Position numbers and translations under genes: made by a program
The notes under the pieces: generated by a model
Databases searched by the model: none
Seen by the model: the letters and a program-made list of their open reading frames with translations, nothing else
Told to the model about the DNA's origin: nothing
Assembly (NCBI GenBank): GCA_041661865.1
Contig: JBAZTO010000014.1
Span: forward strand, 4,960-68,959
Source of the DNA: JBAZTO01 sp041661865
Lineage (GTDB): Bacteria > Planctomycetota > Phycisphaerae > SM23-33
Length of the DNA stretch: 64,000 nucleotides
Direction of reading: 5' to 3'
Part shown: positions 40,671 through 46,868 of the stretch, piece after piece
How the letters are laid out: every line of letters begins with the position of its first letter
Numbering within the stretch: the stretch's first letter is position 1

Positions 40671-41435
40671 ATGATCGACGCACTCCAGACTCGACTGCGG
40701 CAGAAACATCGCACCCTGCGGTACCCCGACGGCCCGCCGCCGGAGCTTCCGCCGCGATTTCTCGGCCGACCCGTGCTGAGCGCCAATGCTCGCGAGTCAG
40801 ACTGCCAGGCGTGCGCCCAGTCCTGCCCCACCGGCGCCATCGCGGCCGATGCGCGCGGAATGAGCCTGGACATCGGCAAGTGCCTCTTCTGCGGCGTCTG
40901 CCGCAAGGCTGGCGGCCAAGGCGCGGTCAGCTTCAGCGGGGATTACCAACTGGCTGCGGCGCGACGGGAGGACCTGGTCATCAGGCCTGGCGCACCCCTC
41001 CGCACACCGGCCCGCAACGCCCTGGCCGCCAAGTTGTTGGCACGCTCTCTCAAGCTGCGTCAGGTCTCCGCCGGCGGGTGCAATGCCTGCGAGGCTGACT
41101 CCAACGTGCTGGGCACGCTGGCCTGGGACATGGGACGCTTTGGCATCTCCTTCGTGGCCTCCCCCCGCCACGCCGACGGCCTGCTGATCACCGGCCCGGT
41201 GACGGCGAACATGAGAGTGGCCCTGCAAAAGACCTACGACGCGGTGCCGGGGCCCAAGATCGTCATCGCCGTCGGGGCCTGCGCCATTGCCGGTGGGCCC
41301 TATATCGACCACCCCGAGCAATCCAACGGCGCTGCCTCGGCCGTGCCGGTGGACCTGTTCATTCCCGGCTGTCCGCCCCACCCGTTGACGATCCTCGATG
41401 GCCTGCTCAGGTTCATCGGCCGGGTCGGCGACTGA
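40671..41435 (+). CDS. ferredoxin-small subunit fusion of Ehr-type complex
   Basis: 254 residues. Residues about 40-90 are ferredoxin-like: CQACAQSCP and CLFCGVC. The usual third Cys of motif one and fourth Cys of motif two are missing, so probably one [4Fe-4S] remains of two. Residues about 120-254 are the NuoB/HyfI small subunit with GGCNACEAD (CxxC, hydrogenase-like rather than the CC of NuoB), VGACAIAGG and IPGCPPHP as proximal cluster ligands. It combines HyfH-like and HyfI-like roles in one chain. Last gene of the operon that starts at 33251. Confidence 0.88.
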   Translation: MIDALQTRLRQKHRTLRYPDGPPPELPPRFLGRPVLSANARESDCQACAQSCPTGAIAADARGMSLDIGKCLFCGVCRKAGGQGAVSFSGDYQLAAARREDLVIRPGAPLRTPARNALAAKLLARSLKLRQVSAGGCNACEADSNVLGTLAWDMGRFGISFVASPRHADGLLITGPVTANMRVALQKTYDAVPGPKIVIAVGACAIAGGPYIDHPEQSNGAASAVPVDLFIPGCPPHPLTILDGLLRFIGRVGD

Positions 41436-41467
41436 CCCCTTGTCTCTCCTGTAGCGGCCCGGCCAAT

Positions 41468-41498
41468 AGGAAAGCCCAGGGCAGTATCATCCCTGGGC
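41468..41498 (-). terminator. terminator of the FKBP gene
   Basis: On the minus strand GCCCAGGG and CCCTGGGC pair, followed by TTTCCTATT. It may also stop the convergent Ehr operon. Confidence 0.6.
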
Positions 41499-41558
41499 CA
41501 TTCCCTGACGACTATCGAAGAACTCTTCGCCGCGGGCCTCGGCAGGCCTCGGCGCCGA

Positions 41559-42317
41559 TCACTTGACGGCAACAAGCTCCAGCTCAAAGATGAGCGTCGC
41601 ATTGGGCCCGATCTCGCGGCCGGCCCCTTGCGCGCCGTAGGCCAGTTGGGACGGGATGTACAGCATCCACTTGGAGCCGACGGGCATGAGCTGGAGAGCT
41701 TCCTGCCAGCCGGGAATGACCTGCGAGACATTCAGGCTCACCGGCGTCCCACCGTAGCGGGAGGAACTGTCGAACTCCGTCCCGTCGATGAGCGTGCCGC
41801 GATATTGGCACTCCACCGTGTCCGTGGCCGCCGGCTTCTTGCCGTCACCGGCCTTGATGATCTTGTATTGCAGCCCGCTGGGCAGGGTCACGACGCCTTC
41901 CTGCGTCTTGTTCTTGGCCAGGAAAGCCTCCCCTTCCTTGGCGTTCTTCTCCACAGCCGCCGCCCGCATCTTCTCCTGCTTCTGCATCAACTCCACGCGA
42001 TAGGCGCTCATGACCTTGGCCATTTCCTCGTCAGTCATGAGGAGTTTTCCGCCGGCGGCCACGTCCTTTAATCCCTTTGCGAGCATGTCCGGATCCACAT
42101 CGACACCCTCGCGCTTGAAGTTCCTGGCCAACTCGACGCCGATACCATAACTGACCTGGGAGATCTGCACCGGGCCCGTCGCGGGCGCGGTCGCCGGAGC
42201 GGTGGTCGCCTTCTCCCCGCCGGCGGGCGACTGGGCAGAGGCTTGTGAAATGCTATAGCACACCTGAGCCGCCAATACTCCGACCAGCAGAACCGCCAGC
42301 AATTTCAGTCTCATCAT
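41559..42317 (-). CDS. exported FKBP-type peptidyl-prolyl isomerase
   Basis: 252 residues; AGGAAAATCAAA precedes two adjacent ATGs. Signal peptide 1-28 (ends ASA). A helical FkpA/Mip-like N-domain (about 50-130; YGIGVELARNFKREGVDVDP, MQKQEKMRAAAVEKNAKEG) precedes the FKBP domain (about 140-252; GLQYKIIKAGDGKKPAATD, GTEFDSSSRYGGTPVSLNV, VIPGWQEALQLMPVGSKW, ELVAVK). Key FKBP residues are present. Likely a periplasmic dimeric folding catalyst. A TACAAT box at 42413-42408 may be its promoter. Confidence 0.92.
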   Translation of the reverse strand: MMRLKLLAVLLVGVLAAQVCYSISQASAQSPAGGEKATTAPATAPATGPVQISQVSYGIGVELARNFKREGVDVDPDMLAKGLKDVAAGGKLLMTDEEMAKVMSAYRVELMQKQEKMRAAAVEKNAKEGEAFLAKNKTQEGVVTLPSGLQYKIIKAGDGKKPAATDTVECQYRGTLIDGTEFDSSSRYGGTPVSLNVSQVIPGWQEALQLMPVGSKWMLYIPSQLAYGAQGAGREIGPNATLIFELELVAVK

Positions 42318-42391
42318 TTTGATTTTCCTTTCTGAACAAACCCGAGGCTGTCACGGAACAGGCCACACATACTCGCAGAGAGGCACTTCCT

Positions 42392-42433
42392 CCACAAGTG
42401 GGGACATTGTAACGATTCTGGGACAACTTGTGG
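42392..42433. repeat. 8-bp inverted repeat upstream of the FKBP gene
   Basis: CCACAAGT (42392-42399) and ACTTGTGG (42426-42433), 26 bases apart, bracket a TACAAT -10-like box on the minus strand. Could be an operator or a chance pair. Confidence 0.35.
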
Positions 42434-42530
42434 CGAAAATCACATGGATGGTCAATCAGAGGCAAAGAGAGAGAGAAAGAGGCGAAAAACACTGGAAAAC
42501 CGTCGCGGGCCTTTGTACAGTGCCGTCAGA

Positions 42531-42604
42531 GGGCGATTAGCTCAGTTGGCTAGAGCGTGCGGATCACACCCGCAAGGTCACAGGTTCGACCCCTGTATCG
42601 CCCA
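42531..42604 (+). tRNA. tRNA-Val (anticodon CAC)
   Basis: 74 nt. Acceptor stem GGGCGAT/ATCGCCC, D stem GCTC/GAGC, anticodon stem TGCGG/CCGCA with loop ATCACAC (anticodon 42595-42597 counted as CAC at loop positions 34-36), T arm ACAGG-TTCGACC-CCTGT, discriminator A. CCA is not encoded. Confidence 0.93.
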
Positions 42605-42919
42605 TCAGCGAAAGCCTCTGCAAATAAAAGGAGATGCAGGGGCTTTTTGTTGCGCCAGTTCCGGGCAGAAGTCCGGTGGCTGGTCTGGCAGCGGCGGGGG
42701 TTTGGATACGTTGTTATTGATGTTTTGAAGCTTCATATCCTGGAACGTCAGCCAAGGGGCTGGCCTGGGTATCCTTATTCTTGACACCCTCGTTCCAAAC
42801 CAGCCAATCCAATCAAATAGCCCATTCTTCTAAAATGATAAAAATCTTACAGTCTACTTAAGTTGACTTTTGCCCACGCCGATTCACCCTTTAGGTCGGA
42901 AAGACTAAAGGATATGAAC
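42605..42919. other. intergenic region after tRNA-Val
   Basis: Holds the tRNA terminator (42611-42648). Then AT-richer sequence with TTGACA at 42791 region and TAAAAT at 42832 that may serve the PilZ gene. No further gene is seen. Confidence 0.4.
42611..42648 (+). terminator. terminator after tRNA-Val
   Basis: AAAGCCTCTGCA pairs with TGCAGGGGCTTT (one wobble), followed by a T run inside TTTTTG. Confidence 0.75.
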
Positions 42920-43276
42920 ATGGACGAGCAGATGGCAACGAACCCCGCGGAGCGAAGGCGTCATCCCCGCACGCACATTCGGATGTCCCTCCGCTGTATT
43001 CGCCTCGACCCTGACGGAGGCGACGTCACCGACACCCTTGACATGATGGACATCTCGCGCGGCGGGATGGGGGCCCGCTGTGAGCGGTCCTTCTATCCTG
43101 GGCAGCGGATCGTTCTGGCCCTGCCTCTGGCCGGCGAGCGAGGCAGGCGGAACGTCTACGCCACCGTCGTTCGCTGCCGTCCCGACGCCGAGGGCTATAA
43201 CCTGGGCCTGGAGTTTGAGCCGGTCACCACGGGCGCCTGGTACGGCAGCGCCTCGGCCACGGCCCTGGCTGCCTGA
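42920..43276 (+). CDS. PilZ-domain protein
   Basis: About 118 residues from ATG 42920, with AAGGA seven bases upstream (42914 is too close to it). The c-di-GMP-binding signature is present: RRRHPR (RxxxR) near residue 12 and DISRGG (D/NxSxxG) near 48. The rest of the beta barrel follows (QRIVLALPLAG, VYATVVRCRP, YNLGLEFEP). A stand-alone PilZ receptor; no cyclase is nearby. Confidence 0.9.
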   Translation: MDEQMATNPAERRRHPRTHIRMSLRCIRLDPDGGDVTDTLDMMDISRGGMGARCERSFYPGQRIVLALPLAGERGRRNVYATVVRCRPDAEGYNLGLEFEPVTTGAWYGSASATALAA

Positions 43277-43290
43277 AACGGCCTGGTCTC

Positions 43291-43321
43291 GGGTCGTAGG
43301 TCGCAGGTCACAGGTCGTAGC
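43291..43321. repeat. GGTCGTAGGTC-type repeat
   Basis: GGGTCGTAGGTCGCAGGTCA and CAGGTCGTAG in tandem. Same word family as 31622-31672 and 63208-63261, in inverted orientation to 43482-43542. Confidence 0.6.
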
Positions 43322-43460
43322 AAAGCGACCCTTCGGCCGGGGGGATGCGGTCTTGTTTTCAGGGGGGCCAACAGGCCACGCACTTTACCAGTCACTCGTT
43401 CATACGCAAATTCCCGATGACCTCTTCCGTTGCCTGTTCCCTGCGAGTTTCGTCCCACGC

Positions 43461-43542
43461 CCTTTGTTTGGTTCTTCCTCTGCGACCTGCGACCTTCGCC
43501 CCACCACCTTTGTTTGGTTCTTCCCCTACGAACTACGACCTT
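43461..43542. repeat. 36-bp direct repeat pair
   Basis: Copies at 43461-43496 and 43507-43542 both begin CCTTTGTTTGGTTCTTCC and end CGACCTT. They differ at a few positions, giving CTGCGACCTGC versus CTACGAACTAC in the middle. Confidence 0.75.
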
Positions 43543-43803
43543 CTTTGATCGGATTTCAATTGTCGATTTGGCCTTTGCGGGGTAAGATTCCTTTCAACCT
43601 GTCTGTCAGCAGGTGGGATCACAGGCGGCTGGGAAAAGCCGCCGAACATGGCGAGACCTCACAGGCGGGCCGGATGAATTTCCCGTCTGCCTTCCGGAGC
43701 CAATGGAGTGTAATGGCGCCCGGGAGTTGAGCGGTCTTGTCGCGGCCGCGGGAGGCCCAGAGCGGCTTGTCGCGGCGGGCAACATGGTAAGAAGGATCTG
43801 ACC

Positions 43804-44931
43804 ATGGCCGTTGGCACATTGGATAACCCCATAATCGACCCCCCGCCTCCGCGTCAGGAGGCGCTCGGCGGTTCGTATGTCGGGGAAGCGGCGTTCGTCG
43901 CCGGCCAATCGCGACCGGCTGGGGCCTCTCCGGCGGCGGGCAAGGTTCCGCGCCGTATCCCATCGAATTTTCCCTCTCTCCCGGCATCGGCCAAGGGTGC
44001 GACCTCCGCGCCTCGGGCCTACATGGTGCGCGCATTGCCGTGGGCGGTGAGCCTGGCCATTCATCTGGGCATCGCCGCGGCGGCGACGCTGGTGGCGCTG
44101 GTCGTTGTGGAACGCGGCAGGGACCTGATCATTCCCGGCGCGGTGCTGTCGGCCGAGCCTCTCGCGGTGGCTGGCAGCGTGCAATCGCTGGGCGGCATCG
44201 ACGGCGCCACGGCCGAGGCGGGCCCATTGCGCTCCTTCCCGCTCAAGGAGGAGGTGGCCCGTCCCGACGCGGCGATCTCCGCCGGCCCGGAGGTCCAGCG
44301 TTCGGCGGCCCTGGTCACGGCCAGCCCCGCGGCCTTGTCGCCTTCCAGACCCATGGGCCTGGCCGCCGAGGCCGTCTCGCGCGCCCCGGCCAGCAGTTTC
44401 ATGGGCGCCGGCGGGTATGCCCATCACGTCGTCTACGTCGTCGACTGTTCGGGCTCGATGGTGTCCAACTTCGACGACAGCCGCAAGGCCGTGCTGCTGT
44501 CGATCAGCAAACTCCAGGAATCGCAGGATTTCCACGTGATCCTCTTCACCAACGGCAAGGCCATCGAAATGTCCCCGGGACGCCTGATGCAGGCCGTCAC
44601 GGGCAACAAGATGCAGGTGGCGGACTTCCTGGCCGGCGTGCGCGTGCAAAAGGACAGCGACCCGATTCCCGCCATTCGTCGCGCGTTCGACGTGCTGGAC
44701 AAGGCCGGCAACGCACCGGGCAAGCTGATCTACCTGCTCAGCGACGGGGACTTCCCCGACGGCGGCAAGGTGCTCTCCGCCGTCCGCGAGCGGAACCGCA
44801 AGGGCGAGGTGCATATCAACACCTACTTCTGCGGAGACGCGCGGGACGCGGCCAGCAAATCCGTGATGCGACAGATTGCCCTTTCCAGCGGGGGAGTATA
44901 CAAATCGCTGGTCGCAGACAGCGAAAAGTGA
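43804..44931 (+). CDS. membrane-anchored VWA-domain protein
   Basis: 375 residues. A Pro/Ala-rich cytoplasmic N-terminus (1-75), one membrane helix (about 79-99; AVSLAIHLGIAAAATLVALVV), an extracytoplasmic linker, then a von Willebrand A domain (about 205-370). The metal site DxSxS is VVDCSGSM near 214, with DGDFPDGG later. It heads the operon VWA-ExbB-ExbD-ExbD-TPR. VWA proteins in such planctomycete operons probably act in force-coupled envelope processes; that is inference. Confidence 0.85.
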   Translation: MAVGTLDNPIIDPPPPRQEALGGSYVGEAAFVAGQSRPAGASPAAGKVPRRIPSNFPSLPASAKGATSAPRAYMVRALPWAVSLAIHLGIAAAATLVALVVVERGRDLIIPGAVLSAEPLAVAGSVQSLGGIDGATAEAGPLRSFPLKEEVARPDAAISAGPEVQRSAALVTASPAALSPSRPMGLAAEAVSRAPASSFMGAGGYAHHVVYVVDCSGSMVSNFDDSRKAVLLSISKLQESQDFHVILFTNGKAIEMSPGRLMQAVTGNKMQVADFLAGVRVQKDSDPIPAIRRAFDVLDKAGNAPGKLIYLLSDGDFPDGGKVLSAVRERNRKGEVHINTYFCGDARDAASKSVMRQIALSSGGVYKSLVADSEK

Positions 44932-45028
44932 GATAGGCCACGACCGCGGAGTTATGGCCGGATGAAGATCGTGGTTGCACACGCCGCAACCACGGCACCC
45001 GGCGCCCGGCAGCGGCAGGAGATGCAAC

Positions 45029-45715
45029 ATGGATGGAAGCATCAGTTACTTTAACGTGCTGTTCGTGCGGTGCGGCACGATCGGCTGGGTCTTGTGGGGC
45101 CTGAGCGTCCTGACGCTGGGCCTGATTATCAAGTGCTTCATCACGATCCGGCCGGGGCTGCTCTCGCCGGCGAATTTCTACAGCAGGGCCCGGTCGCTCC
45201 TGGCCGGCCGGCAGTACCACGAGGCGATGGAACTGTCCGGCAGAGACGGCGGCCTGGCGGGGTCCATTCTTCAGTCGGCCTTGCGGGAATCGTCGCGCGG
45301 CTACGCGGCGATGGAGCGGGCCATGGAAGACGCGTGCGAGCGCCATTGCCTCAAGCTCTGCCGCCAGATCGAATGGCTGAACCTGATCGGCAACATTGCC
45401 CCGATGCTGGGCCTGCTGGGCACGGTGTGGGGCATGATCCTGGCATTCTTCACCATCGTGGACAAGGGCGGCGTGGCCACGCCCAGCGACCTGGCCGGCG
45501 CGATCGGCATCAAGCTGGTCTGCACGCTGGAAGGCCTGATGGTGGCCATCCCGGCCCTGGCGGTGTACGGGTTCCTGCGGAACCGCATCGAGAGTTTCTC
45601 CGGCGAGGCGATGATCCGCTGCCAGGAGTTGATCTCGGTCTTCCACCCCAGCAGAAAGACGCCGTCGCACACAGCAGCCGCCGCGAGCGAAGAAAAAGCC
45701 GCGGTGGGAGCTTGA
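45029..45715 (+). CDS. MotA/TolQ/ExbB-family proton channel protein
   Basis: 228 residues from ATG 45029, behind AGGAGATGCAAC. Three membrane helices: about 11-33, 130-150 and 165-190. IEWLNLIGNIAPMLGLLGTV followed by WGMILAF is the ExbB/TolQ signature. With ExbD/TolR partners it forms a proton-driven motor in the inner membrane. A MITE-like repeat separates it from the first exbD-like gene. Confidence 0.92.
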   Translation: MDGSISYFNVLFVRCGTIGWVLWGLSVLTLGLIIKCFITIRPGLLSPANFYSRARSLLAGRQYHEAMELSGRDGGLAGSILQSALRESSRGYAAMERAMEDACERHCLKLCRQIEWLNLIGNIAPMLGLLGTVWGMILAFFTIVDKGGVATPSDLAGAIGIKLVCTLEGLMVAIPALAVYGFLRNRIESFSGEAMIRCQELISVFHPSRKTPSHTAAAASEEKAAVGA

Positions 45716-45731
45716 AACTATCTCAGAACGT

Positions 45732-45838
45732 CGCATGGGCATCTTGCCCATGAGTATCACGGGCGTCCCGCCCGTGCAAATTGCGAAGAACATGGCCAAG
45801 ATGGCCATGCGACTCACGGGCGAGACGCCCGTGCTACT
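45732..45838. repeat. palindromic element, related copy 2, inside the exb operon
   Basis: 45733-45783 repeats the core of the 93-bp element (GCATGGGCATCTTGCCCATG, AGTATCACGGGCG..., CAAATTGCGAAGA). The CTCTAACA ends are missing or degraded. Instead a second pair of hairpins follows: ATGGCCAAGATGGCCAT and CACGGGCGAGACGCCCGTG. It fills most of the exbB-exbD gap, so the operon mRNA would carry four hairpins here. Confidence 0.8.
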
Positions 45839-45882
45839 TGGTTTTGAGATGGTTTCTTGGTCATTGCCATCGTGAGGAAAAC

Positions 45883-46383
45883 GTGGCCCGAAGCTTCATT
45901 CATAGATATCGCAGGCCCGCCGGCGAGGTGTCCTTCAACATCACCCCGCTGATCGACTGCACCTTCCTGATGATCCTGTTCGTGATCCTGGGCGGGCAGA
46001 TCGTCTCGGGCAGCTCGCCGCCGAAGGTGGACCTGCCCAAGCCTCACCGCAGCCAGGCCGCCGCGATCGACGCGGGCAAGCCCAACAAGGTGATCGTCAA
46101 CGTGCTCTCGGCCGCCGGTGAAAAAGGCAGCGAGGCCCAGGCCGACCTGGCCACCCAGGCCAGCGGCTATCGCATCGACGGCAAGACCATCGCCCTGGGC
46201 GACAACGAGACGCTGGCGGGCATCTTCAAGGCGCGACAGGCGGCCACCGGCGGGGAGATTTTCATCGAAATCCGCGCCGACCAGCGCGTGCAGTTCGGCC
46301 AGGTCCAGCCGGTGCTGGCGGCGGCGACCGACGCGGGCGTTTCACGGGCCAACATCTCGGCGTTGCTGGACGGGGAGAAGTAG
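45883..46383 (+). CDS. ExbD/TolR-family protein 1
   Basis: 166 residues from GTG 45883, behind GAGGAAAAC; longer in-frame sequence runs into the repeat. N-terminal FNITPLIDCTFLMILFVIL has the membrane Asp of ExbD/TolR (PLIDxxF). The periplasmic part (about 45-166) ends with IFIEIRADQRVQFGQVQPVL, the usual ExbD fold. Confidence 0.9.
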   Translation: MARSFIHRYRRPAGEVSFNITPLIDCTFLMILFVILGGQIVSGSSPPKVDLPKPHRSQAAAIDAGKPNKVIVNVLSAAGEKGSEAQADLATQASGYRIDGKTIALGDNETLAGIFKARQAATGGEIFIEIRADQRVQFGQVQPVLAAATDAGVSRANISALLDGEK

Positions 46384-46387
46384 CGCC

Positions 46388-46864
46388 ATGCCAAACCTCA
46401 CACCCCAGCCCGGCGAAACGGTCCAGCCCCGGCGGCGACGGCCTCGACTGGCGCCGCGCATGCAGCCGCTGCTGACCCCGATGGTGGACGTGGCCTTCCA
46501 GATGCTGCTGTTCTTCCTGCTGACGACCTGTTTCCGGGCGTCGGAGGGTCAGATCCCCGGCACGCTGCCGCAGGCCGGCGTTCGCGGAGGCGGGTTGGAC
46601 CAGGCCATCGTCAAGCCGATCCATATCACCCTGCGCCCCAGCGAGAGCGGCGTGATCTACGAACTGAGCGGCTCAGCCGTCGGCCTGACCGACGCGGAGG
46701 AACTCTACCGCCAGCTCATCTCGCGCCAGCAGGCCATCGGCAGCGACGAGGTGCCGGTGATCATCCAGCCGCGGTGGGACGTGCCCTGGCGCTACGTGGT
46801 CGAGGCCGACAACCAGGCCCACCGGGCCAGGTTCAAGACAATCGGCATAACACTGACCGGGTGA
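46388..46864 (+). CDS. ExbD/TolR-family protein 2
   Basis: 158 residues, ATG four bases after the previous stop. LLTPMVDVAFQMLLFFLLTT carries the ExbD/TolR membrane Asp. The periplasmic domain differs from the first copy, so the motor may use a heteromeric ExbD pair, as seen in many planctomycete and Bacteroidetes operons. Confidence 0.9.
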   Translation: MPNLTPQPGETVQPRRRRPRLAPRMQPLLTPMVDVAFQMLLFFLLTTCFRASEGQIPGTLPQAGVRGGGLDQAIVKPIHITLRPSESGVIYELSGSAVGLTDAEELYRQLISRQQAIGSDEVPVIIQPRWDVPWRYVVEADNQAHRARFKTIGITLTG

Positions 46865-46868
46865 GACG

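Larger units (their letters stand above)
43277..43803. other. repeat-bearing intergenic region
   Basis: About 530 bases without a supported gene. Contains GGTCGTAGGTCGCAGGTC-type repeats (43291-43321) and a 36-bp direct repeat pair (43461-43542). The last 80 bases lead into the VWA gene. Confidence 0.55.
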
